DNA of 30,874 bases from NCBI GenBank assembly GCA_934447715.1, contig CAKSER010000021.1, positions 1 through 30,874 of the forward strand, written 5' to 3'. The position numbers and the translations under genes are program-made. Shown in pieces: positions 24,206 to 30,874 of this stretch. This DNA is from an uncultured Eubacteriales bacterium. Its GTDB lineage: Bacteria > Bacillota > Clostridia > Oscillospirales > CAG-272. The first letter of the stretch is position 1. Every line of letters begins with the position of its first letter. The notes beneath the pieces are model-generated. The model saw only the letters and a program-made list of their open reading frames with translations. It made no database searches and was not told the DNA's origin.

Positions 24206-24618
24206 ACGTAGATTCGATTAAAAACGGTATTGTAATAGACCACATAACCGCCGGCAAGGGGATGGAGCTTTATCACCTTTTAGGGCTCGAATTGCTTGAT
24301 TGTTCGGTCGCACTGATAAAAAATGTCGCAAGCCGTAAATCCGGCAAAAAGGATATTATAAAGATCGACACGGTTTTTGATGTTGATACCGATATTCTGG
24401 GCTTTGTGGATCCTGATGTAACGGTTAATATCATTAAGGACGGGAGGATCGCAGAAAAGAAGACGATCGATCTGCCGCATGAGCTTACAAATGTTTTGGA
24501 ATGCAAGAATCCTCGCTGCATATCCTCTACCGAGCAGGAGCTTCCTCAGATATTCCGCCTTACCGATAAAGAGCATCGCGTTTATCGCTGCATTTACTGC
24601 GAAACAAAGGCAAAATAA
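24202..24618 (+). CDS. pyrI: aspartate carbamoyltransferase, regulatory subunit
   Basis: 138 aa. It binds ATP or CTP at the N-terminal domain (NGIVIDHITAGKG, about 8-20) and contacts PyrB through a zinc domain. The four zinc cysteines are Cys101, Cys106, Cys130 and Cys133 (CKNPRC ... CIYC). It gives allosteric feedback on the committed step and is the last gene of the operon. Confidence 0.96.
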   Translation: MNVDSIKNGIVIDHITAGKGMELYHLLGLELLDCSVALIKNVASRKSGKKDIIKIDTVFDVDTDILGFVDPDVTVNIIKDGRIAEKKTIDLPHELTNVLECKNPRCISSTEQELPQIFRLTDKEHRVYRCIYCETKAK

Positions 24619-24641
24619 TAAAAATAACAAAAGAAGGCTTT

Positions 24642-24663
24642 ATCGCATTATAATCGCATTATA
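24642..24663. repeat. 11-bp tandem duplication
   Basis: ATCGCATTATA occurs twice head to tail (24642-24652, 24653-24663) between pyrI and its terminator. Probably replication slippage, with no clear function. Confidence 0.6.
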
Positions 24664-24666
24664 AAT

Positions 24667-24699
24667 AAAAGACAGCTGTTTGATTGCAGCTGTCTTTTT
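24667..24699 (+). terminator. terminator of the pyr operon
   Basis: AAAAGACAGCTG (24667-24678) / CAGCTGTCTTTT (24687-24698), a 12-bp stem with an 8-nt loop and T run to 24699. The A-rich left arm could also end the convergent AraC gene. Confidence 0.88.
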
Positions 24700-24745
24700 G
24701 CGTTAACAAAAGTATTTATAGCATCTCTGTTATGATATGAGCAAA

Positions 24746-25615
24746 TTATCGGCGGTTTTGATTGCGGTATTCAATCGGGGTGCAGCCTGTTTCCTTTTTA
24801 AAAACCTTGCAGAAATAGCTCGATTCGTTAAATCCCACAGCCTCTCCTATTTCGGAAACCTTTTTATCGGTCTCAGCAAGCAGCTCCTTTGCACGGTTTA
24901 TTTTGCACTCCAGAACATATCTGCCGATGCTCATGTTTTTATATCCGGCAAACAGATGCGAAAGGTAATATTTGCTGACAAAGCAGTTTTCGGCTATCGT
25001 GTCAAGTGACAGGTCGCCGGAAAGGTTATCATCAATATATTGAAGTGCAATATTCAGTGTATTATCGGTGTAATACGGGTTTATGGGGTGCTCGTCGGCA
25101 AGGATAACCCGGATAATATACATAAGCGCCGTTCTTGACAGCTCCTTTAAAATCTCACCGTAATAACGCTTTTTTTCATCGATTTCGGTAAGCATCCGGT
25201 TAATGATAAGATACAGCATATCATACGATTCGCCTGTGTGGTATATACGCTTGCAGTCGTCCGGCACAAGGCAGTTCTTTTTCAGATTCTGAATCTTAAA
25301 TCTGTCGATTGCAAAGAACACGAATTTAAAGGATTTGCTGTTAATCGACTTTTCGGAGTGCATGTCATACGGATTATAGACAACGACATCCCCCTTTTTT
25401 ACTTCATAGTTGCGGTCATTGATTTCGATTATCGCGTGACCTTCGGTTACAAGAATCAATTCACAGTATTCGTGAAAATGCTTCTCCTCTTCGGCATTTG
25501 TGCGGTTATAGTCGCCTATATAAATTAACCTAGGCTTCAGCTTAAAGGTGAAAAACTTTTCAAAAACATAGTGCTGCCGCTTGTTTACATATTGCTCGTT
25601 AGAATTGTTACCCAT
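24746..25615 (-). CDS. AraC-family transcriptional regulator
   Basis: 289 aa; AGAGGTG precedes the start by 8 nt on the minus strand. The N-terminal cupin-like sensor (about 25-100) shows HFHEYCELILVTEG and the KKGDVVVYNP-D-H pattern of sugar-binding AraC proteins. The C-terminal pair of helix-turn-helix motifs (about 203-222 and 253-274) ends with GFNESSYFCKVFKKETGCTP. It is divergent from the sugar ABC importer by 261 bp, the usual place for its regulator, so it probably activates the importer when sugar is bound. The exact sugar is unknown. Confidence 0.92.
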   Translation of the reverse strand: MGNNSNEQYVNKRQHYVFEKFFTFKLKPRLIYIGDYNRTNAEEEKHFHEYCELILVTEGHAIIEINDRNYEVKKGDVVVYNPYDMHSEKSINSKSFKFVFFAIDRFKIQNLKKNCLVPDDCKRIYHTGESYDMLYLIINRMLTEIDEKKRYYGEILKELSRTALMYIIRVILADEHPINPYYTDNTLNIALQYIDDNLSGDLSLDTIAENCFVSKYYLSHLFAGYKNMSIGRYVLECKINRAKELLAETDKKVSEIGEAVGFNESSYFCKVFKKETGCTPIEYRNQNRR

Positions 25616-25677
25616 ATAGAGACACCTCTTTGCAAATTTTTTAACAAAGTAAATATGTTGCGCGCATATCTTTAACT

Positions 25678-25706
25678 ATTATATATGCAGTGTGCATAAT
25701 ATTCAA
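25678..25706 (-). promoter_or_regulatory. promoter of the AraC regulator gene
   Basis: Minus strand: TTGAAT (25706-25701), 17 bp, TATAAT (25683-25678). The spacer contains the palindrome at 25684-25698. Confidence 0.75.
25684..25698. promoter_or_regulatory. palindrome within the araC promoter, candidate operator
   Basis: TATGCA-GTG-TGCATA, a perfect 6-3-6 inverted repeat located exactly between the -10 and -35 boxes of the AraC gene promoter. A bound protein there would block RNA polymerase, so it may serve autoregulation or a second repressor. Confidence 0.5.
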
Positions 25707-25761
25707 GTCCTTTTTAAAAAAATAGTATTTTCTTGTCGCTATAATTAAACAAGAACTTCAA

Positions 25762-25790
25762 TTGCAAATTTCACAAAAACGATATATAAT
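25762..25790 (+). promoter_or_regulatory. promoter of the sugar ABC operon
   Basis: TTGCAA (25762-25767), 17 bp, TATAAT (25785-25790). The start is predicted near 25797, about 80 nt before the ATPase start. Confidence 0.75.
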
Positions 25791-25801
25791 TTTAACATAA
25801 A

Positions 25802-25830
25802 AAAAGCAATTTACACAAAAGCAATTTACA
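25802..25830 (+). repeat. 14-bp direct repeats downstream of the sugar operon promoter
   Basis: AAAAGCAATTTACA occurs at 25802-25815 and 25817-25830, with 15-bp periodicity. A related copy, GCAAATTTCACAAAA, starts at 25764 inside the promoter. AraC-family proteins bind direct repeats, so these are candidate binding sites. Confidence 0.5.
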
Positions 25831-25876
25831 ATGTTAATAAAATGAGGGCAATAAAAAAACCAAAGGAGGCTCAGGT

Positions 25877-27367
25877 ATGGACGAAGTAATTCTTGAAATG
25901 AAAGGCATACAGAAGTTTTTCTCGGGCGTACACGCACTCAAATCGGTTGACTTTGAGCTGCGTGCCGGCGAGGTCCATGCGCTGATGGGCGAAAACGGAG
26001 CCGGAAAGTCAACGCTTATCAAGGTGCTTTGCGGTATCCACAAGCCGGATGCAGGCACGATCAGATATTTCGGTGAGGACGTTTGCTTTTCGTCGATTGC
26101 CGAATCGCAGGCGGCAGGGATAAGTGTTATTCATCAGGAGCTTAACATGATGAATCACCTGACCGTTGCCCAGAACATTTACATCGGCAGGGAGCCGAAA
26201 AAGGGCATAATGATAGATGATGCCAAAATGGAAAAAGACGCAAAGGAACTTTTTGAAAGAATAGGTGTAAATATCGATCCGTCGGTAAGGCTCGGAACCC
26301 TCACTGTAGGAAAGCAGCAGATGGTTGAAATTGCAAAGGCAATTTCGCACGAATGCAGGCTGCTTGTCCTTGATGAGCCGACAGCAGCTCTTACCCAGCC
26401 CGAAGTCGAAGAGCTGTTTGCAATCATGAAGGACCTGAAGAGCAAGGGCATAGGAATGATATATATTTCGCACCGCATGGATGAAATCAACCGGATATCC
26501 GATAGGGTTTCGGTAATGCGCGACGGTGAATATATAGGAACTCTTATTACAAAGGATACCACAAAGGACGAAATTGTCAAAATGATGGTAGGCCGTGTTA
26601 TCTACGGTGACAAAAAAGAAAAGAGTACCGTGCCGGATAATGCCGATGTGGTTCTTGAGGTGAAAAATCTGTGCCTCGGCAATGAGGTCAAAAACGTGAG
26701 CTTCAAGCTGCACCGCGGCGAAATACTCGGATTTGCCGGACTTATGGGAGCCGGGCGCACGGAATCGGCACGCGCTATATACGGTGCCGACAAAAAGGAT
26801 TACGGCGAAATTTATATAAACGGCAAAAAAGTGAATATCAAAACTCCGGAGCAGGCTGTAAAGCACGGAATATGTTATCTTTCCGAGGACAGAAAGCGCT
26901 ATGGGCTGATGCTGATTAAATCGGTTGCGGAAAATTCCGTGCTTGCGTCGATAGACAACTACATAAAATGCGGATGGATCAACGACAAGAAGATATCAGA
27001 GGATGCAGAGCGTGTAAATGCACTTTTGAAAACAAAGACGCCGTCAATGAATCAGCAGCTTAAGAATCTTTCCGGCGGAAATCAGCAAAAGGTAATTGTT
27101 GCACGCTGGCTGCTTAAAAACTCGGATATATTTATATTTGACGAGCCGACCAGAGGCATTGACATAGGTGCAAAAAGTGAAATGTACGAGCTTATGGAGG
27201 ATCTTGCAAAGCAGGGCAAATCGATAATTATGATATCATCCGAGCTTGCGGAAATTCAAAGACTGAGCGATAGGGTCATTGTTATGTGCGAGGGCAGGAT
27301 AACAGCCGATATGGACGTGTCCGGAGCTACGCAGGAGGAGATCATGAAATACGCAACAATGCGCTGA
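25877..27367 (+). CDS. sugar ABC transporter ATPase, RbsA/MglA type
   Basis: 496 aa; AAAGGAGG (about 25862-25869) lies upstream. It is a duplicated ATPase for CUT2 sugar import. The first domain has Walker A GENGAGKST (38-46), signature LTVGKQQ and Walker B LDEPTAAL. The second has the degenerate Walker A GLMGAGRTE, signature LSGGNQQ and FDEPTRGID. The altered second P-loop is normal for RbsA/MglA. It is followed after 55 bp by the permease and then the binding protein. Ribose, galactose or another pentose/hexose are possible substrates. Confidence 0.95.
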   Translation: MDEVILEMKGIQKFFSGVHALKSVDFELRAGEVHALMGENGAGKSTLIKVLCGIHKPDAGTIRYFGEDVCFSSIAESQAAGISVIHQELNMMNHLTVAQNIYIGREPKKGIMIDDAKMEKDAKELFERIGVNIDPSVRLGTLTVGKQQMVEIAKAISHECRLLVLDEPTAALTQPEVEELFAIMKDLKSKGIGMIYISHRMDEINRISDRVSVMRDGEYIGTLITKDTTKDEIVKMMVGRVIYGDKKEKSTVPDNADVVLEVKNLCLGNEVKNVSFKLHRGEILGFAGLMGAGRTESARAIYGADKKDYGEIYINGKKVNIKTPEQAVKHGICYLSEDRKRYGLMLIKSVAENSVLASIDNYIKCGWINDKKISEDAERVNALLKTKTPSMNQQLKNLSGGNQQKVIVARWLLKNSDIFIFDEPTRGIDIGAKSEMYELMEDLAKQGKSIIMISSELAEIQRLSDRVIVMCEGRITADMDVSGATQEEIMKYATMR

Positions 27368-27422
27368 AATTTGATTTTAATGATTATAAAAAGGTAAGAA
27401 AAGCCGGAAAGGATGAAACACC

Positions 27423-28484
27423 ATGATAGAAAAAACATCAAAAAAGAAAAATTTGAGCCAAAATATCATAATCATATTCGCGCTTGCGGCGCTTGTCCTG
27501 ATTTTTTCCTTGCTTAACTCAAACTTTATCGATAAATTCAATATTGTAAGTATGGCACAGTCGCTTGCGCCGTACGCAATAATGGCACTCGGAGTTACAT
27601 TTGTAATCGCGACCGGCGGAATTGACCTTTCAATCGGCACCGTCTGTATAGCAAGTGCGGTTGTCGCGGGTAAGTTCTATATGAACGGCATGCCGCTCTG
27701 GGCTACAATCCCGGTTATGATTCTTATAGGTACGCTGTTCGGCTTTATCAACGGTCTGCTTATTGCAAAGCTGAAGCTGCCGGCGTTCATTGCAACACTC
27801 GGGACGATGATGTTCTCGCGAGGATTAAGCGCCCTTATAGTTTCGATCCCGAACATATTCTTCCCGAGCGGAACATGGTATAACAAGGTTTTCTCGAGCT
27901 GGAACGGCATTCCGACAGGTTTTATCTGGGTAATATTCTTTGCACTGATATGTGCATATCTGATGTACAAAAACAAGGTCGGACGTTATATTCTTTCGCT
28001 CGGAAGCAATGAGGAGGCAACCCGTCTTTCGGGTATCAATACCGATAAATATAAGATAATTGCCTACACATTAAGCGGTCTCGGCGCCGGAATTGCTGCA
28101 ATCTTCTGGTCGTCGTCGTTTGTAACGGTTGCGGCTGCTACCGGAAACGGCATGGAGCTTGATGCAATAGCAGGCGTATACATAGGCGGAACAAGCGCAG
28201 CAGGAGGCGTAGCTTCTGTTTCGGGATCGGTACTCGGATCAATGCTTCTTGTAGTTATCAGAAGCGGACTCAACTTTGTCCTTGCAAAGTTTAATCTCAA
28301 TCTCAACTCGACATATGTAACATATGTTCTTACCGGAATTATAGTTGTAGTCGCTGTTCTTATGGATGTTATCAAGACAAAGAATCAGAACAAGGTCAAG
28401 GTTGATATTAAAGCAATAAAATCCGCAAACGAAAATGATCACAAATCCGAAACACAAACGGCTTCAACCGGCAATAACCCATAA
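27423..28484 (+). CDS. sugar ABC transporter permease, RbsC-like
   Basis: 353 aa with 8-10 hydrophobic helices beginning at residue about 14 (IIIIFALAALVLIFSLL). The signature GVTFVIATGGIDLSIGT (about 57-73) and the loop YIGGTSAAGGVASVSGS (about 252-268) are characteristic of branched-type (BPD_transp_2) sugar permeases. A charged cytoplasmic tail of about 35 residues follows the last helix. Second gene of the importer operon. Confidence 0.95.
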   Translation: MIEKTSKKKNLSQNIIIIFALAALVLIFSLLNSNFIDKFNIVSMAQSLAPYAIMALGVTFVIATGGIDLSIGTVCIASAVVAGKFYMNGMPLWATIPVMILIGTLFGFINGLLIAKLKLPAFIATLGTMMFSRGLSALIVSIPNIFFPSGTWYNKVFSSWNGIPTGFIWVIFFALICAYLMYKNKVGRYILSLGSNEEATRLSGINTDKYKIIAYTLSGLGAGIAAIFWSSSFVTVAAATGNGMELDAIAGVYIGGTSAAGGVASVSGSVLGSMLLVVIRSGLNFVLAKFNLNLNSTYVTYVLTGIIVVVAVLMDVIKTKNQNKVKVDIKAIKSANENDHKSETQTASTGNNP

Positions 28485-28513
28485 GGGTAATATAAATAAG
28501 GAGGGAACTCATA

Positions 28514-29560
28514 ATGAAAGGTTTTAAAAAGGCACTCTCGGCAGTTATTGCAATCGTCATGGTATTTTGCCTTGCAGGCGCTCTTGCCGGATGCGGCGAT
28601 TCAAAGGGCGGCAAAACAATCTCGGTAATTGCAAAGGGCGAATCCCACGCATTCTGGCAGTCGGTCAGAGCAGGTGCGGAGGCAGCAGGTGAAAAGTACG
28701 GCTACAAGATCACATTCCGCGGTCCTGCAAGCGAAAGCGCAAAGGATCTTCCTTCACAGCAGGAAATGGTTCAGACTGCACTTTCAAACAACTCGAATGC
28801 AATAGTTTTAGCAACAATCGGTGAAGGCTTTACCGAGTATCTTGCACAGGCATATGACAAAAAAATCCCGGTAGTTCAGTTTGACAGCGGCGTTTGGGCA
28901 AATGATATTGCAGCCCTTGACAAGCAGAACAAAAACCCGATCGTATCATCGGTTGCAACCAGCAACAGACTTGCTGCGGCTCTCGATGCAGAAAAGTTCT
29001 TTGAGGCACTCAAGTCCGATATCGCAGCATCAGATAAATATGTTGTCGGTGTAATTCAGCACGACGAGACACAGACAGGTATCGACCGTGCAGGCGGATT
29101 TATAGACAGATTCAATGAGCTTGTTGAAGCAGATGCGTCAACAAAGGGCAAGGTAACAATCGAAAAGGAAGTAAAGCCGGGTGATGCAGACAATGCATAT
29201 AAGGCAGCACTTGAGGCTCTTTATGAGAAATCCTGCTCCGCTATATTCATGAGCAATGAGGGCGTTGTTAAGCAGGTTTACGATGCAACGGCAGCTGCAA
29301 GCGGAAAATATGACAACATCAAATTCTGTGGCTATGATGCAGGTTCAAAGCAGATTGAGTGGATGAAGAGCACAAAGGGGCCGAAGCTTATCGGTGCCGT
29401 TGCTCAGGATTCATACCAGATAGGCTATCAGGCAGTTGAGCAGGCAGTGTTTGCGATCGAAGGAAAGCAGGTAACAAAGGAAGTTTCCATCTCCGGCGCA
29501 TGGTGGGATTCCACAAATGTTGACGAGATGATCAGCAAGAACCTTGTTTACCAGGGCTGA
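28514..29560 (+). CDS. sugar-binding lipoprotein of the ABC importer
   Basis: 348 aa; AAGGAGGG lies upstream. The lipoprotein signal ends in LAGC with Cys27 as the lipidated residue. The mature part is a periplasmic-binding-protein type 1 fold (Peripla_BP_4, RbsB-like): AKGESHAFWQSVRAGAEAAG opening, then VQFDSGVWAND, GVIQHDETQTGIDRAGGF and FCGYDAGSKQIEWM typical of ribose/galactose binders. Trp48 in HAFW would stack on the sugar ring. The ligand is not assignable by eye. Codon use is rich in abundant-tRNA codons, as expected of the most expressed gene in the operon. Confidence 0.93.
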   Translation: MKGFKKALSAVIAIVMVFCLAGALAGCGDSKGGKTISVIAKGESHAFWQSVRAGAEAAGEKYGYKITFRGPASESAKDLPSQQEMVQTALSNNSNAIVLATIGEGFTEYLAQAYDKKIPVVQFDSGVWANDIAALDKQNKNPIVSSVATSNRLAAALDAEKFFEALKSDIAASDKYVVGVIQHDETQTGIDRAGGFIDRFNELVEADASTKGKVTIEKEVKPGDADNAYKAALEALYEKSCSAIFMSNEGVVKQVYDATAAASGKYDNIKFCGYDAGSKQIEWMKSTKGPKLIGAVAQDSYQIGYQAVEQAVFAIEGKQVTKEVSISGAWWDSTNVDEMISKNLVYQG

Positions 29561-29603
29561 TTTTAAAGCGATATACCGTAATTAAAAACAACTAAATAAA
29601 TAG

Positions 29604-29654
29604 AAGCAGCAAACCGATTCATTCTCTGTTTCGAGTCGGTTTTGCTGCTTTTTT
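29604..29654 (+). terminator. terminator of the sugar ABC operon
   Basis: AAGCAGCAAACCGA (29604-29617) pairs with TCGGTTTTGCTGCTT (29636-29650) with one bulged T, followed by T to 29654. The inner bases also pair partly. Confidence 0.85.
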
Positions 29655-29670
29655 AAGCTGAGGTTGATTT

Positions 29671-30285
29671 TTATATTATTTCAGGCATTTTCGGCCTAAA
29701 TGAATCCTTTTCGCAAAGAAAATAGATATCCATGCCGGCCTTTTCTTCAAAATGCTTAAGCAGATTAAGGTTGTAGTCCCACTTTTCCTTTGGATATGAG
29801 CCGTAGCGGCTCTTTATATCATTCATCCTGTCCTCGATATTCATAACGCCGTCGGCGCCGGCAAGGCTGTCGCATAACCTTATAAGCCTGTCATATTCAT
29901 CAATTTTTGCAGAGGCAAGCTCTCTTTTTATAAGCGCAAGCTCGTCATCCGATACGTCGATTCTCCCTATATATCCGTCTATTGTGCTGCCGCAGAAGGA
30001 GTGAGTAAGACAGATTCTTGCAGCATCGGTATATCCGAGGCTTGTCATGTAGGTAAAGCCGTCCGATACATGTCCTAAGTGTCTTATTCCGAATTTCCTG
30101 CCGATGTCGTGAAGCAGCCCGAGAATATATGCCTTTTCCGGATCAAGATCATGGCAGGCAAGCGCAATTTTTTCAGCACAGTGGGCAGCCGTCAGGCAAT
30201 GAGTGCCCCAAGGACCGGGATTTGAATCTAAGCCGTCAAGCAAAAGCCTGTACGCCTCTTTTCTTGTCGGTATTGTTGTTTGCAT
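29671..30285 (-). CDS. HD-domain metal-dependent phosphohydrolase
   Basis: 204 aa; GGAGAA sits 9 nt before the start on the minus strand. The HD set is His35, His59-Asp60 in LGLLHDIGRK, His95 in LTHSF and Asp at about 138 in RLCDSLAGADG. Proteins of this class hydrolyse nucleotides or phosphates (dNTP, cyclic dinucleotide or RNA). The specific substrate is unknown. The gene is convergent with the sugar operon and has its own promoter. Confidence 0.88.
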   Translation of the reverse strand: MQTTIPTRKEAYRLLLDGLDSNPGPWGTHCLTAAHCAEKIALACHDLDPEKAYILGLLHDIGRKFGIRHLGHVSDGFTYMTSLGYTDAARICLTHSFCGSTIDGYIGRIDVSDDELALIKRELASAKIDEYDRLIRLCDSLAGADGVMNIEDRMNDIKSRYGSYPKEKWDYNLNLLKHFEEKAGMDIYFLCEKDSFRPKMPEII

Positions 30286-30334
30286 TGTCGGTAGTTCTCC
30301 GCTTTCTTTGTTCGCTTAAAACTTGTTTGATCTA

Positions 30335-30363
30335 AGTATAGCATACAGGTCAGGTTTTTTCAA
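30335..30363 (-). promoter_or_regulatory. promoter of the HD-domain gene
   Basis: Minus strand: TTGAAA (30363-30358), 17 bp ending in TATGC, TATACT (30340-30335), a TGn-extended -10 box. Confidence 0.7.
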
Positions 30364-30392
30364 GCGGAACTGCTTTTGCATGATGATTTCTG

Positions 30393-30421
30393 TTGTTATT
30401 TGTTTATAAAAGTGGTATACT
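30393..30421 (+). promoter_or_regulatory. promoter of the flavin-reductase-like gene
   Basis: TTGTTA (30393-30398), 17 bp, TATACT (30416-30421); the ribosome site AGGAAGGGA is at 30481-30489. Confidence 0.6.
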
Positions 30422-30498
30422 GTAATTGATGCTTCGGGCAGAATTTAAAATAAATATAATGGAGCATAAAAAACAGCATAAGGAAGGGATTAAAAATC

Positions 30499-30874
30499 AT
30501 GAGTAGCTTTAAACCTCTGCGTATTGTGGACAATTTTTATCAGACCTCCTCGTTTTTTCCGATGCCGACCGTCTGCATTTCCACGGTTAACCCCGACGGA
30601 AGCTTAAATATAGGGTCGTATTCGCTTTGCTTCCCGTACTATATTGCAGGGAAGGACCGTTATGCGATGCTGCTCGAATGCCGCAACAATTCAAACACCT
30701 GCATGAACATACTGCGTACACACAAATGCGCACTGAATTTTATTACCGATGACAGAAAAAGCTTCAGCGAGGCTGTAAGACTCGGCTATCCGGGGCCTTC
30801 TGCCGAAAAGATGAAGGATCTGAAATTCGAGACAGAAGACGGGCTTGCAGACCCCAATGATAAGAACCGCCCGA
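30499..30874 (+). CDS. flavin-reductase-like FMN-binding protein, 5' part
   Basis: 125 codons, cut by the window end. The ATG at 30499 follows AGGAAGGGA. The N-terminus (FPMPTVCISTVNPDGSLNIG, about 24-43) matches the split-barrel FMN-binding fold of flavin reductase-domain proteins, with later CRNNSNTCMNILRTHKCALNF as the second core strand and helix. Reductase or FMN-storage activity cannot be told apart. The gene is divergent from the HD gene. Confidence 0.8.
   Translation, partial: MSSFKPLRIVDNFYQTSSFFPMPTVCISTVNPDGSLNIGSYSLCFPYYIAGKDRYAMLLECRNNSNTCMNILRTHKCALNFITDDRKSFSEAVRLGYPGPSAEKMKDLKFETEDGLADPNDKNRP

Noticed and set aside
25740..25745. TATAAT as a plus-strand promoter in the AraC/ABC gap
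   Set aside because: The position 17 bp upstream is a run of A with no -35 match; TTGCAA-17-TATAAT at 25762-25790 is far better.
26009..26866. 285-aa open frame on the minus strand over the sugar ATPase
   Set aside because: Antisense to conserved ATPase motifs; composition typical of a shadow frame.

Overview
The window looks like a chromosomal segment of a low-to-mid GC Clostridia bacterium, probably a gut Oscillospiraceae/Ruminococcaceae-type organism. This is inferred from the PyrK/PyrD class 1B dihydroorotate dehydrogenase combined with PyrI, the strong AGGAGG ribosome-binding sites, the consensus SigA-type promoters with TGC-extended -10 boxes, the secreted GLUG protein ending in a dockerin-like module, and the CUT2-type sugar transporter next to an AraC regulator. 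No species can be named from the sequence alone.

Layout: (1) 1-2884, the end of one ABC exporter half-transporter and its complete partner, a heterodimeric exporter with one degenerate ATP site. (2) 3005-7312, two tandem WYL-domain regulators followed by an RtcB RNA ligase and an RlaP/YcgL-like nucleotidyltransferase. This is a candidate regulated RNA-repair module with its own promoter and an 8-6-8 inverted repeat over the predicted transcription start. (3) 7551-9686, a double zinc-ribbon, single-TM surface protein with repeated KI(A/D)SDV segments. (4) 9817-11572, on the minus strand: a small MGMT-family protein, a gene-free palindrome-rich repeat island (about 10233-10560), initiator tRNA-fMet and tRNA-Leu(UAA) behind a perfect TTGACA-17-TATAAT promoter, and a GNAT acetyltransferase. 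(5) 11765-14503, the secreted GLUG/dockerin protein. (6) 14586-24699, a nine-gene pyrimidine operon, pyrC-carA-carB-pyrK-pyrD-pyrF-pyrE-pyrB-pyrI, preceded by a leader with a terminator and a competing upstream pairing strand. (7) 24746-29654, an AraC regulator divergent from a three-gene sugar ABC importer (ATPase, permease, lipoprotein). (8) 29671-30874, an HD-domain hydrolase divergent from the 5' part of a flavin-reductase-like protein.

How they work together: the pyrimidine operon encodes every step from bicarbonate/glutamine to UMP. Most of its genes overlap by 4-22 bp, so translational coupling is likely, and no pyrR gene or recognisable PyrR site is seen. The WYL pair directly precedes rtcB-rlaP and is a plausible sensor for it. 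The AraC regulator probably controls the sugar importer. Its promoter carries a palindrome exactly between -35 and -10, and direct repeats lie just downstream of the importer promoter. The most promising lead for something little described is the WYL-WYL-RtcB-RlaP module. Next are the leader of the pyr operon and the repeat island.
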